Shown: positions 48,336 to 57,143, counted from the stretch's first letter. The stretch is 64,000 nucleotides of DNA from Janthinobacterium sp. 67 (GCF_002797895.1 NZ_PGES01000001.1:372001-436000), one strand, 5' to 3'. Numbers and translations: made by a program. Notes: generated by a model not told the origin, from the letters alone.

Positions 48336-48734
48336 ATGGGATCTTTATTGAAGCGCAAACAGTGGCCTATGTGGTTCGCCTGCCTGGCGATACTGCTCAA
48401 TGCGCTGTCGCCATCCCTGTCGTATGCGTTTGCCTCGCAGCACGCGAACGCGAACAATGCCGCCGTCGAGATCTGCTCGGCCAGCGGCGCCGTCTACACG
48501 CAAGCGGACCTGGCGCCCGCCGCCACATCCACCACCGGTTCCGTGCTGCACCACATCGAGCATTGTCCGTTCTGCATCAGCCATGCGGGCAGCGTGGGCC
48601 TGCCGCCGCCGTCTTCAGTGCCGTTGCCCGTCATCACGGGCCACGACGACTATCCACCCTTGTTTTACCAGGCGCCGCGAGCCCCGTTCGCGTGGCTGGC
48701 CGCCAGCCCGCGCGGTCCGCCTTTGGCTGCCTGA
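48336..48734 (+). CDS. DUF2946 protein (copper-related)
   Basis: A 132-residue exported or membrane-anchored protein. The first ~30 residues (PMWFACLAILLNALSPSLSY) are hydrophobic, and HHIEHCPFCISHAG is the family Cys/His motif. DUF2946 proteins often sit near copper uptake and cytochrome oxidase assembly genes, and here SCO and PCuAC follow. A perfect TATAAT (48324-48329) lies exactly six bases before the ATG and no ribosome binding site is seen, suggesting a leaderless message. The exact function is unknown. Confidence 0.82.
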   Translation: MGSLLKRKQWPMWFACLAILLNALSPSLSYAFASQHANANNAAVEICSASGAVYTQADLAPAATSTTGSVLHHIEHCPFCISHAGSVGLPPPSSVPLPVITGHDDYPPLFYQAPRAPFAWLAASPRGPPLAA

Positions 48735-48796
48735 ACGCCCAGTCACGCCTTCCACGTCTTAACTGTATCCACTACGCCCATCGGGCCGGAATTATC

Positions 48797-49393
48797 ATGA
48801 AACGTCGTCTTTTCCTTCTCGCCGGCACGGCGGGATTGCTTACGCTTGCCGCTTGCGAACAAGCGCCGAAACCCCATTACAACGGCCTCGACTTGACGGG
48901 AGGCGATTACAAGCCCGACTTCAAATTGAGCGGCCCCGACGGCAAGATGTACACCCTGGCCGACTTCAAGGGCAAGTATGTGATGGTCTTCTTCGGCTTC
49001 ACGCAATGCCCGGACGTGTGCCCGACAGCATTGTCGCGCGCACTGGAAATCCGCCAGAAGCTGGGGCCGGATGGCGACAAGCTGCAAGTGATCTTCATCA
49101 GCATCGATCCCGAGCGCGATACACCCGAGTTGCTGGGCGAGTACATGCGCGCCTTCGACCCCAGCTTCCTCGGCTTGCGCACGGATCCGAAAAACACGGC
49201 GCAGACGGCCTTCAATTACAAGGTCTTCTACCGCCGCGTGCCGAGTGGCAGTTCGTACACGATGGACCATACGGCCATCAGCTATGTGCTCGATACCGAG
49301 GGCCGCATGCGCCTGGGCTTGAAACACCAGTTGACGGGTGACGAGTGCGTGCAGGACATCAAGACCCTGATGAAATCGAAATACACCTTATAA
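48797..49393 (+). CDS. SCO/SenC-family copper chaperone lipoprotein
   Basis: SCO proteins carry copper and reducing power to the CuA centre of cytochrome c oxidase. From ATG 48797 the product is 198 residues with a lipoprotein signal (FLLAGTAGLLTLAAC). The thioredoxin-like domain has the copper cysteines in CPDVCPTALSRAL and the copper histidine in MDHTAISYVLD. It lies in the cluster DUF2946-SCO-PCuAC with short gaps, which supports a role in copper delivery at the membrane. Confidence 0.92.
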   Translation: MKRRLFLLAGTAGLLTLAACEQAPKPHYNGLDLTGGDYKPDFKLSGPDGKMYTLADFKGKYVMVFFGFTQCPDVCPTALSRALEIRQKLGPDGDKLQVIFISIDPERDTPELLGEYMRAFDPSFLGLRTDPKNTAQTAFNYKVFYRRVPSGSSYTMDHTAISYVLDTEGRMRLGLKHQLTGDECVQDIKTLMKSKYTL

Positions 49394-49412
49394 CCACACC
49401 GAGGAAATAATC

Positions 49413-49883
49413 ATGACCCATCTGAAAACCCTGCTGGCCACGGCCCTGGCCGTGCTGTCCTTCTCCGCCGTTGCCCAGACTTCCGTGCAGATCAGCGACC
49501 CGTGGGTGCGTGCCACCGTGCCGCAGCAAAAAGCCACGGGCGCCTTCATGCAGATCACGGCACCGAAAGCCATGCGCCTGCTGGAAGTGCGCTCGTCCGT
49601 GGCCGGCGTGGCGGAAATCCATGAAATGAGCATGGCGGACAATATGATGCGCATGCGCCAGGTCAAGGAAATCGCCTTGCCAGCCGGTAAAGCCGTCGAG
49701 CTGAAGCCGGGCGGCTACCATGTGATGCTGCTGGACCTGAAAGGACAAGTGAAGGCGGGCGACAAGATTCCGCTGACCCTCGTCGTCGAAGGCGAGGACA
49801 AGCACCGCGAAACGATCGAAGTCAATGCCGTGGCGCGTCCGCTGGGCGCGACTTCGAGCCCGATGCCGGCGATGAAGCACTAA
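49413..49883 (+). CDS. Periplasmic copper chaperone PCuAC
   Basis: A 156-residue periplasmic protein of the PCuAC (DUF461) family that passes Cu(I) to SCO or directly to the CuA site. It has a signal peptide (LLATALAVLSFSAVAQ) and the metal motif: histidine and methionines in EIHEMSMADNMMRMR, then GGYHVMLLDL with the second His-x-Met. GAGGAA precedes the ATG, 19 bases after the SCO stop, so the two are surely cotranscribed. Confidence 0.93.
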   Translation: MTHLKTLLATALAVLSFSAVAQTSVQISDPWVRATVPQQKATGAFMQITAPKAMRLLEVRSSVAGVAEIHEMSMADNMMRMRQVKEIALPAGKAVELKPGGYHVMLLDLKGQVKAGDKIPLTLVVEGEDKHRETIEVNAVARPLGATSSPMPAMKH

Positions 49884-49900
49884 GCTGCGGCAGAGCTTGT

Positions 49901-49927
49901 AAAAAGCCCGGTACGCCTGGCTTTTTT
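49901..49927 (+). terminator. Terminator of the copper cluster
   Basis: AAAAAGCC (49901-49908) pairs with GGCTTTTT (49919-49926), then one more T; 18 bases after the PCuAC stop. Confidence 0.8.
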
Positions 49928-49942
49928 GCGTCCGTCTGAAAG

Positions 49943-49991
49943 TTAAACGAGTGTTTGATATAATTCCATACAATATTAAACGGTTGTTTAA
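49943..49991 (+). promoter_or_regulatory. Twin operators and promoter of the TetR-MFS unit
   Basis: Two 16-base palindromes of the same design, TTAAAC-N4-GTTTGA (49943-49958) and TTAAAC-N4-GTTTAA (49976-49991), 33 bases apart (three helical turns). A TATAAT at 49959-49964 and a TACAAT at 49969-49974 lie between them, 15 bases before the TetR start, as expected for self-repression. Confidence 0.75.
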
Positions 49992-50005
49992 CCAATGGGT
50001 ATGAC

Positions 50006-50680
50006 ATGAGGCAAGACAAGGGAAACGAAAGAGAAAGCGAACCGGCGCGTGCGCGCATCCTGCAAGTGGCGGCGGAACTGTTTGCCGACGATGGCTACAA
50101 GAACACCTCCGTGCGCCGCATCTGCGAGGCAGCCAGGGTGAATGTGGCGATGGTCAGCTATTATTTTCATGGCAAGGAAGAGCTGCACCTGGCCGCCTTC
50201 GACCATGCGCGCGACCTGGCGCGCGCCTCGGCCGCGGAGGTGGCTGCCGCCAGCGCGCAGGCGCAGCTGCCGCCCGTGGAGCAATTGCGCCTGGCCATCG
50301 AAGCGCTCGTCTCCGACATGTTGCGCTCTGGTCCCGCTTCGCTGTTCAGCCGCCTGGTGGCGCGCGAGCTGATCGAGCCGACGGCGGCCATCCACAAGCT
50401 GGCCGAGCGCAATGTGCGTCCGCAGCACGCGCTGTTCACCAGCCTGATCCGTGGCGTCGTGGGGCCGGCCATGCCCGCCGACGTGGTGCAGAAATGCGTG
50501 TTCAGCGTGATAGGCCAGGTGGTGTTTTATGCCCGTTCGCGCATCGTGCATGAACTGGTGGTGCCCGAAATCACCTATGACGAGGCAGGCATCGCCGATA
50601 TCGCCCGGCATATTGCCGCCTTCTCGCTGGCGGCCCTCGACGGCTTGCGCCGCCAGTACGCCGCGCAGGAGCTTGCATGA
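50006..50680 (+). CDS. TetR-family regulator with CecR/DUF1956-type C-domain
   Basis: A 224-residue repressor. The N-terminal helix-turn-helix (ARILQVAAELFADDGYKNTS then VRRICEAARVNVAMVSYYFH) is clear. The C-terminal domain (SRLVARELIEPTAAIHKL and VVGPAMPADVVQKCVFSVIG) is of the CerR/CecR kind, which senses drugs or toxic metabolites. It overlaps the MFS gene by 4 bases, and two operators precede it, so it most likely represses itself and the exporter until an inducer binds. Confidence 0.9.
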   Translation: MRQDKGNERESEPARARILQVAAELFADDGYKNTSVRRICEAARVNVAMVSYYFHGKEELHLAAFDHARDLARASAAEVAAASAQAQLPPVEQLRLAIEALVSDMLRSGPASLFSRLVARELIEPTAAIHKLAERNVRPQHALFTSLIRGVVGPAMPADVVQKCVFSVIGQVVFYARSRIVHELVVPEITYDEAGIADIARHIAAFSLAALDGLRRQYAAQELA

Positions 50681-51885
50681 AGACCAGAAACCTGACCCTC
50701 GTGCTGGCCGGACTGGCCATGCTGGGCCCGTTCGCCACGGATACCTTCCTGCCATCGTTTCCCGCGATCGGCACGCATTTCGACGTCAGCAGCGTGCTGG
50801 TGCAGCAGACCCTGAGCGTCTACCTGGCTGCCTACGCCTTCATGACCTTGTTCTACGGCACCTTGTCCGACTCGTTCGGCCGCCGGCCCGTGATCCTCGC
50901 TTCGCTGCTGATCTTTGCCGCCGGCTCCATCGGCGCGGCGTTCGCGCCCAGCTTTGGCTGGCTGCTGTTCTTCCGCGGCATGCAGGGCGCCTCGGCGGGC
51001 GCGGGCAGGGTGATCGGCCAAGCCATCGTGCGCGACAGCTTGTCGGGCGCGGCCGCGCAAAAGATGCTGGCCAATATCATGATGGTGTTCGGCATCGCGC
51101 CGGCCATCGCGCCCATCATCGGCGGCTGGCTGCATGTGGCGTATGGCTGGCAATCGACGTTCGTGTTCACCTTTTCTGTCACCGTGCTGCTGGCGCTCGC
51201 TTGCCTGAAAGGCTTGCCGGAAAGTTTAGCTGTCGAGCAACGTCAGCCTTTCCATCCGAGCAACATCGCGCGCAATTACTGGCTGGCCTTGCGCCACCGG
51301 GCGTTCCTGCTGCGCTCGCTGGCCGTGGCTTTCGCCTTTGGCGGCTTCGCCCTGTACATCGCATCGGCCCCGCATTTCATCCTGGAACTGCTGCGCTTGC
51401 CGGAAACGGCGTTTGGCTGGATGTTCATTCCCATGGTGGCGGGCCTGGTGGGCGGCTCGGCCCTGTCCGGCAAGCTGGCCCATGCGGTGAAAAGCACCGT
51501 GCTGGTGCGCTGGGGCTTGCTGGCCATGGCGGCCACGGGCGCGCTCAATATGGCTTACAACCACTGGTTCGCGGCCAGCATCCCGTTCGCCGTCGTGCCC
51601 GTGATGCTGTACGCGTTCGGCATGTCGCTGGCCTTGCCGGGCATGACGATGTCGACGCTCGATATATTCCCGCAGATGCGGGGCCTGGCCGCCTCCTTAC
51701 AGAATTTCGTGCAAATGCTGGTGTTTGCGCTGGTGTCCGGTTTTGTCGCACCGTTGCTGTTCGACAGTGCATTCAAGCTGGCCCTGGGACAGGCTTCGGC
51801 CGTCGTGCTGGCCGGCATGTTCTGGTGGTTGGGTAGCCGTCAGGGGGTGGAGAAGGGCGCAACGGTGCTTGTCAAGACGATATGA
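50677..51885 (+). CDS. Bcr/CflA-family multidrug MFS transporter
   Basis: A 402-residue, 12-span proton-driven exporter. It begins LTLVLAGLAMLGPFATDTFL with the family motif PSFPAIGTHFDV, has the loop GTLSDSFGRRPVILASLLIF between helices 2 and 3, and motif C in APAIAPIIGGWL. It is the second gene of the TetR unit and shares the ATGA overlap, so export is switched on together with loss of repression. Substrates of the family include bicyclomycin, sulfonamides and florfenicol; the one used here is unknown. Confidence 0.9.
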   Translation: MKTRNLTLVLAGLAMLGPFATDTFLPSFPAIGTHFDVSSVLVQQTLSVYLAAYAFMTLFYGTLSDSFGRRPVILASLLIFAAGSIGAAFAPSFGWLLFFRGMQGASAGAGRVIGQAIVRDSLSGAAAQKMLANIMMVFGIAPAIAPIIGGWLHVAYGWQSTFVFTFSVTVLLALACLKGLPESLAVEQRQPFHPSNIARNYWLALRHRAFLLRSLAVAFAFGGFALYIASAPHFILELLRLPETAFGWMFIPMVAGLVGGSALSGKLAHAVKSTVLVRWGLLAMAATGALNMAYNHWFAASIPFAVVPVMLYAFGMSLALPGMTMSTLDIFPQMRGLAASLQNFVQMLVFALVSGFVAPLLFDSAFKLALGQASAVVLAGMFWWLGSRQGVEKGATVLVKTI

Positions 51886-51995
51886 CGGGCCTTGGAAAAG
51901 GATGGCATGCATTCTGCTTTGTTACACTGTGACAATCAGACCTTGCCGCAGGCAGTGCGGGTCTAAGCAGTTTTGCAACTTTACCTTTGGCTATC

Positions 51996-53336
51996 ATGCA
52001 CTTGATTAACTCCAGTTTGAACCACGCCTTGCGCGTGCCGCTGGCTGCGGAAATCCACTCGCGGCCGTTCTTGCAGCTCGACGCCCCCGAGCTGATCACC
52101 CATCTGGCCGTCTACAAAGACGACAGCGCGGCGCCCGGTGCGTCGAATATGGCGGCCCAGCACGCCACCCTGGCGGCCCTGTGCACGCATTTCGGCGTCA
52201 CGCCCCCTAGTTCCGAAGCCAAGTATTTTTATTACGACTTTGGCCGCTTCCGCCTGAAATGGGAATGCCACACGGAATTTGCCACGTTTACCTTTGCCGA
52301 GCATCCGGGCCAGGCCTTGCCCCTGGAACAGGCGTTCGAACGCATGCCGCTGGAGCAATTGCCGCAGCAGTGGCTGGTGGGCTTGAAGGGCAAGCTGATG
52401 GTGGCGGCGCACGTGGTGCTGGAGCAGGCGACCGAACCGGCCGAGATCTTCATGCAGGGCTTGTCGCGCGTATTCGAGGGCAATACCCTGGCCGGCAGCA
52501 AGGTGCTGCAGGGCGGCGAATTGTGGACGGATTTCACGATCCAGTCGGACGGCTTCAGCCGTTTCGTCATCCGCGACGCGGGCATGCGCTCGCAGCAGTC
52601 GGGCCGCCTCGTGCAGCGCGTGCTGGAAATCGAAACCTACCGCATGATGGCCTTGCTGGGCTTGCCCTACGCCATGCAGGCGGCGCCATCGTTGAACGCC
52701 ATCGAGAACGAACTGGCCACCTTGGCCGCCGCCATGGTCGATACGGACGACGCGCCGGGAGCCAGCGACGAGGGCGTTTCCGAGCAAGCCTTGCTCGACC
52801 GCATCACGCGCCTGGCGGCCCGCATAGAAAAGCTGTCGCTCGACAATAGCTACCGTTTTTCCGCCTCGAAAGCCTACATGGGCCTCGTCAAGGCGCGCAT
52901 CGACGAGTTGCGCGAAGTGCGCATCGAAGGCATCCCGACGGTCGAGGAATTCATGGATCGCCGTTTGACGCCGGCCATGAATACCTGCGCAGCGATGGCC
53001 AGCCGCCAGGAAGCGATGGCGCAGCGTATCGCCAACACGAATGACTTGCTGCGCACGCGCGTGGGCATCGTGCAGGAATTGCAGAACCGGCAAATCCTGC
53101 AATCGATGAACGCCCGCGCTGCCCAGCAGCTGCGCTTGCAGCAAGCGGTGGAAGGCCTGTCGGTTGCCGCCATTTCCTATTACGTGATCGGCCTGTTCAG
53201 CTACACGGGCAAGGCGGCCAAGGTGATGGGGCTGCCCGTGAATCCGGAAATCCTCGTCGGCGTGCTGGTGCCCTTCGTGGCCGCCGCCGTGTGGCTGGGC
53301 TTGCGTCGCATGCACCACAAGCTGCACGCGGACTGA
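51996..53336 (+). CDS. DUF3422 membrane-anchored protein
   Basis: A 446-residue protein of the DUF3422 family from ATG 51996 (a TTG at 51987 is in frame). Family blocks are HALRVPLAAEIHSRPFLQLD and YDFGRFRLKWECHTEFATFT near the start; LSLDNSYRFSASKAYMGLVK and RTRVGIVQELQNRQILQSMN later form long helices, and two C-terminal membrane spans (SVAAISYYVIGLFSYTG and ILVGVLVPFVAAAVWLGL) end the protein. The overall layout resembles CorA-like channels, but the role is unknown. It is common in proteobacteria. Confidence 0.88.
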   Translation: MHLINSSLNHALRVPLAAEIHSRPFLQLDAPELITHLAVYKDDSAAPGASNMAAQHATLAALCTHFGVTPPSSEAKYFYYDFGRFRLKWECHTEFATFTFAEHPGQALPLEQAFERMPLEQLPQQWLVGLKGKLMVAAHVVLEQATEPAEIFMQGLSRVFEGNTLAGSKVLQGGELWTDFTIQSDGFSRFVIRDAGMRSQQSGRLVQRVLEIETYRMMALLGLPYAMQAAPSLNAIENELATLAAAMVDTDDAPGASDEGVSEQALLDRITRLAARIEKLSLDNSYRFSASKAYMGLVKARIDELREVRIEGIPTVEEFMDRRLTPAMNTCAAMASRQEAMAQRIANTNDLLRTRVGIVQELQNRQILQSMNARAAQQLRLQQAVEGLSVAAISYYVIGLFSYTGKAAKVMGLPVNPEILVGVLVPFVAAAVWLGLRRMHHKLHAD

Positions 53337-53409
53337 ACAGGACGACGCTGCGCTGTCATATTTGCTATCTTTCAACATTCGACCGTCAGGTGTTTTGAAA
53401 GGAAGTTGC

Positions 53410-54918
53410 GTGCTACTGAATGTTGGCGATGTTTACAGTGTGTTTTCGTCCGAGCTGCAGCAGTACGTGGCTTGCCAGATCACCCGCATCAAGGACGTTT
53501 CATCGTCCAGGCCGGTAGCTGCCGTGCTGGAGCTGGACTGGACCGGTGACGCTTTGCCTGATGCGGCGGCCGTGCAAGCCATGCGGCCGCTGCTGTGCGA
53601 CTATTTCTTCTGGAATAACCGCCACGACCACTGCTATGCCACGGCAAACGTGCCGCCTGGCCATACCCTCGTGGGCAATATCGCGCCTTTGGTCGATGTG
53701 GAAGTCAACAGCTACCGCAGCGGCTGGAACGTGGGCGACAGCGTGCTGCGCCAGCGCAACTGGGAGCGCATCGACCCGTTGCGGCGCCAGCAATTCAAGG
53801 CCGCGTCGGACGAGCGTGAAGTAACCGTCGGCGGTCAGGTTTTCCGGCAGGACACGACGAAAATCAATGACAGCGTCTTGCAGGCGCTGGGCGACATATC
53901 CGAGTTGGAACAACTGCCTTGCCTGATGTCCATCGAGACCAGCAATGGCACGCAGGCCCTGATGGAGTTTATCCAGGGCAATCCCTTCATCAATGAGCTG
54001 CACTGGCAATCATCGACGGTGCATGCGCTCGATTTCAGCGCCAGTGGCTTGAACCGGCTGATCCTGCAGCCCGATGGCGTTACCAGCCTGGTCTTGAACG
54101 AAGGCTTGAGCCTGCTCGCGCTGCGCGGCGCGTCATCGCCGGCGCTGCGCATCGACGACGGCGCCGATGGCCGCCATCTGACACTGCAGTGCACGCAGAC
54201 GCTGCCGCCGTTCCACGGTCTCGGCCAACTGGGCGGCCTGTCGCTGGTCAGCATGAAAGAGGTCGACCTGGCGCAAGTGGCGCGGCGCTTTCCCTATCTG
54301 ACGGCCTTGCGCATCTGGGGCAAGCCGGGGCTGGCGTCGCAGATGGCCAGCCTGGCGCAACTGAGCCAGCTGCGGATGTTCACCGCCTATGACCTGTTCG
54401 GTTACACGGCGGAGGAGTTTCCATCGGCCACGCAATTGCCGCAGCTGTCGGCCTTGTGGCTGACCAGCTTGCCCGCCGATGTGGCCAAGGCCATCAAGAC
54501 CGGCTACAAGAGGGCGGCGGCGCTGGGACTGGACTTGTCGGTGACCAAGGCGCGCAAGCCGGAATGGCTGGCGGACAACCTGCTCAACCCGTTCCGCGAC
54601 TGGGATGGCCGCGAACATATTTCCCCCGCGTATGCGAAAAAGGCGGCGCTGGCCTACAAGAACATGCTGGCCGTGACGCGCGGCATTGATGCCGCCATGG
54701 ACGCAACGGCGGCCGCCGACGCGCTGGAGGCGATGGTCGCCGCCTATGTCGATGCATTCAACAAGATCGAGCGGCGCGCGAGCATCATCGAGACGGTCGA
54801 GCGCGAGGAAATCTACTCGGTGCTGGCGGAACTGCTGGCGCAGCTGGCCGGGCAGGGGACGGTGCTGGTCGATGAGGCGGCCTTGCTGGACCTGTTCGAT
54901 CGCTTGCGGGAATTCTAA
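53410..54918 (+). CDS. Large leucine-repeat-like hypothetical protein
   Basis: A 502-residue soluble protein. The start is GTG 53410, chosen because AAAGGAAG lies just upstream; the longer frame from TTG 53362 has none. The middle part (~190-370) has irregular leucine-rich repeats (LHWQSSTVHALDFSASGLNR, LRGASSPALRIDDG, FPYLTALRIWGKPGLASQ, LPQLSALWLTSLP). The C-terminal ~120 residues are helical with AYAKKAALAYKNMLAVTRGI and FNKIERRASIIETVEREEIY, blocks I associate with proteins annotated as gliding-motility-like in diverse bacteria. No enzymatic motif is seen. It sits alone between DUF3422 and the beta-lactamase locus. Confidence 0.65.
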   Translation: MLLNVGDVYSVFSSELQQYVACQITRIKDVSSSRPVAAVLELDWTGDALPDAAAVQAMRPLLCDYFFWNNRHDHCYATANVPPGHTLVGNIAPLVDVEVNSYRSGWNVGDSVLRQRNWERIDPLRRQQFKAASDEREVTVGGQVFRQDTTKINDSVLQALGDISELEQLPCLMSIETSNGTQALMEFIQGNPFINELHWQSSTVHALDFSASGLNRLILQPDGVTSLVLNEGLSLLALRGASSPALRIDDGADGRHLTLQCTQTLPPFHGLGQLGGLSLVSMKEVDLAQVARRFPYLTALRIWGKPGLASQMASLAQLSQLRMFTAYDLFGYTAEEFPSATQLPQLSALWLTSLPADVAKAIKTGYKRAAALGLDLSVTKARKPEWLADNLLNPFRDWDGREHISPAYAKKAALAYKNMLAVTRGIDAAMDATAAADALEAMVAAYVDAFNKIERRASIIETVEREEIYSVLAELLAQLAGQGTVLVDEAALLDLFDRLREF

Positions 54919-54943
54919 TCTCGTTGCCAATCCAGAAAAAAAG

Positions 54944-54975
54944 TTCTAGACATAGAGTTCTAGAATCGGTATTCT
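54944..54975 (+). promoter_or_regulatory. BlaI-type operator and promoter of the bla locus
   Basis: Two copies of TTCTAGA (54944-54950 and 54958-54964), 14 bases apart; TTCTAGA is itself nearly palindromic. TAGACA (54947-54952), 17 bases and TATTCT (54970-54975) make a promoter that overlaps both copies, so a bound repressor would block it. The -10 ends six bases before the blaI ATG and no ribosome binding site is present. Confidence 0.7.
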
Positions 54976-54981
54976 GGCGGC

Positions 54982-55374
54982 ATGTTAAAAAATACCTCCA
55001 CTCCCCATCCCACGGCCGCCGAACTGGACCTGCTGCGCATCCTGTGGCAGCGCGGTCCGTCCGACGCGCGCGCCGTGTACGAGGCCCTGGCCGCCGAGCG
55101 TGCCGACGCCAGTTACGCCACCGTGCTGCGTCAGTTGCAGCTGATGCATGGCAAGGGCTTGCTGAGCCGCGACGAAAGCCAGCGTCCCCAGCTGTATGCG
55201 GCCGTCGAAGCGCAGGAAAAGTTGCAGACCAGCTTGCTCAAGGACTTGATCGGCAAGGTGTTTTCCGGTTCCGGCAAGGCGCTCGTGCTGACGGCGCTGC
55301 GCGAGCACGTGAGCGACGCGGAGCGCCTGGAAATTGAAAAAATCCTGCGCAGCAAGGATGGCAAGGCGCCATGA
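54982..55374 (+). CDS. blaI: BlaI/MecI/CopY-family repressor
   Basis: A 130-residue repressor with an N-terminal winged helix (AAELDLLRILWQRGPSDARA, then ADASYATVLRQLQLMHGKGL, RDESQRPQLY) and a helical dimer tail (LKDLIGKVFSGSGKALVLTA). In known systems BlaI holds the lactamase operon silent and is cut when the BlaR1 sensor binds a beta-lactam. It overlaps the M56 sensor gene by 4 bases and has repeated TTCTAGA sites at its promoter. It may be translated from a leaderless message. Confidence 0.92.
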   Translation: MLKNTSTPHPTAAELDLLRILWQRGPSDARAVYEALAAERADASYATVLRQLQLMHGKGLLSRDESQRPQLYAAVEAQEKLQTSLLKDLIGKVFSGSGKALVLTALREHVSDAERLEIEKILRSKDGKAP

Positions 55375-57134
55375 ACCTGGACATCAGCTTGGGCAAAGAG
55401 TTGGGCAACCTTGTCCCGGCGCTGGGCTGGGTCCTGCTGTATTTTGTCTGGCAGGGCGTGATCGTCGGCGCCGTGTCCGCTGTCCTGCTGTGGCTGCTGC
55501 GCCATGCCAGCGCCCGCTGGCGCTATGCCGTCTGCGCGCTGGCGCTGCTGCTGTGCCTGTGTATTCCCTCGGCCCACCTGCTGTCTCTGCTGTCGGGCAT
55601 TTCGCCGGCCCAGCTGCCCTTGGCCGCGCCGCCCGCCTGGCGCGCCGCGCTGCAAGCGTGGATGCCGGCCCTGGTGCTGGCCTGGGGCGCCGGCGTTGGC
55701 TTGATGAGCTTGCGCCTGTGCCTGGGCCTTGCCTGGGTCGGCAAGCTGCGCCGCCAGGCGGTGGCCGCCCCGGCCATCTGGCAGGCGCGCCTCGATGCGC
55801 TGGCGCGGCGCATGGGCCTGCGCGGCAGCCAGCAAGTGCCGCTGAAGCTGCATGCGGGCCTGGCCAGCCCCGTCACGGTGGGCTTCTGGCGCCCCGTCAT
55901 CCTTCTGCCGGCCGCCTTGCTGAGCGGCATGCCCGTCGCCTTGCTCGAAGCGCTGCTGGCGCATGAGCTGGCCCACGTGCGGCGCTGGGATTACCTGGTC
56001 AATCTGTTGCAAAGCGTGGCCGAGGCGCTGCTGTTCTTTCACCCCGTCGTCTGGTGGCTGTCGGCGCGCATGCGGACCGAGCGCGAACAGGTGGCCGATG
56101 CCCTGGCCGCGCAAGCGCTGCAAGACCCGCAGCAACTGGCCACGGCGCTGCACGCCTTGTCCCTGCAGACGGCCGCGCCAAACCATTCCGGCTTGCTGAT
56201 GTCGGCACGGGGCGGGGCCTTGCTCGCACGCATAGAACGCTTGATGGCGCCCGGCCCTGACACCGGCGGCTGGAAGATGGCCGTGCCCGCCTTGCTGCTG
56301 GCCTGCGCCACCTTGCTGCTGCAGATGCAGGGCAAGCCTGAAGTCAATGGGGCGACCCTGGCCGAGGCCGCCGCCGGCATGCTGGACTTGCCCGTCAGCG
56401 CGAAACACATGCTGGTGTTCGATGACGCCAGCGGCAAGGTGCTGATGGCGAAAGATGCGGACGCCGTCGTGCCCATCGCCTCGATCACCAAGCTGATGAC
56501 GGCCATGGTGGTGCTCGACGCGGGGCAGGATCATGACGAGCAGGTGCGCATCGTGCGCGCCGACGGCGAGGCGTCCTTGCAGCGCCACAGCCTGCTGGCC
56601 GATGGCGTGGCCGTGTCGCGCGGCGCGCTGTTGCAACTGGCGCTGCTGCCGTCCGAAAACCGCGCCGCCGCCGCGCTGGCGCGCACCTATCCGGGCGGCC
56701 GCGGGGCTTTTAATAACGCCTTGCAAGCGAAAATCCGCAGCCTGGGCTTGCGCCGCACCAGCCTGACGGACCCTGTCGGCAGTTCGCCGGCCAATACCTC
56801 CACGGCCAGCGAGGTGGCGAAGATCGTCGCGGCAGCCGCGCGCTATCCGGACATCGCGCGCATCACCAGCCACCCGCAAGCGAGCGTGGCCGTCAATGGC
56901 AAATGGCGTACCTTGCACAACACCAACCCGCTGGTGGGCAGCAAGGGCTGGGACATTGTGCTGTCGAAGACGGGCAGCAGCCACGAGGCGGGCAGCTGCC
57001 TGACCATGCGCATGCGCAGCGGCGGCAAGCACGTCACCGTGGTACTGCTGGACGCCGACGGCGCGCAGCGGCGCTCGCTCGACGCCGGACACATCCGCGA
57101 CACCCTGGCCGACAGGACCGGCCGCATGTATTGA
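55371..57134 (+). CDS. BlaR1-like M56 metalloprotease fused to a PBP7-type sensor domain
   Basis: A 587-residue membrane sensor protease. Three N-terminal spans and the M56 protease loop carry the zinc site HELAH (residues 198-202) followed by RRWDYLVNLLQ; a further span (MAVPALLLACATLLLQM, ~302-318) places the rest in the periplasm. The C-terminal part (~335-587) is not the class-D-lactamase-like sensor of staphylococcal BlaR1 but a PBP7/PbpG-like D-Ala-D-Ala endopeptidase fold: SITK (Ser371, Lys374), SEN (428-430) and KTG (533-535), with SSENRAAAALARTYPGG like PBP7. All three penicillin-binding motifs are intact, so it could be acylated by beta-lactams. Coupled to blaI; the lactamase gene follows. 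Confidence 0.88.
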   Translation: MNLDISLGKELGNLVPALGWVLLYFVWQGVIVGAVSAVLLWLLRHASARWRYAVCALALLLCLCIPSAHLLSLLSGISPAQLPLAAPPAWRAALQAWMPALVLAWGAGVGLMSLRLCLGLAWVGKLRRQAVAAPAIWQARLDALARRMGLRGSQQVPLKLHAGLASPVTVGFWRPVILLPAALLSGMPVALLEALLAHELAHVRRWDYLVNLLQSVAEALLFFHPVVWWLSARMRTEREQVADALAAQALQDPQQLATALHALSLQTAAPNHSGLLMSARGGALLARIERLMAPGPDTGGWKMAVPALLLACATLLLQMQGKPEVNGATLAEAAAGMLDLPVSAKHMLVFDDASGKVLMAKDADAVVPIASITKLMTAMVVLDAGQDHDEQVRIVRADGEASLQRHSLLADGVAVSRGALLQLALLPSENRAAAALARTYPGGRGAFNNALQAKIRSLGLRRTSLTDPVGSSPANTSTASEVAKIVAAAARYPDIARITSHPQASVAVNGKWRTLHNTNPLVGSKGWDIVLSKTGSSHEAGSCLTMRMRSGGKHVTVVLLDADGAQRRSLDAGHIRDTLADRTGRMY

Positions 57135-57143
57135 TACCCCCCC

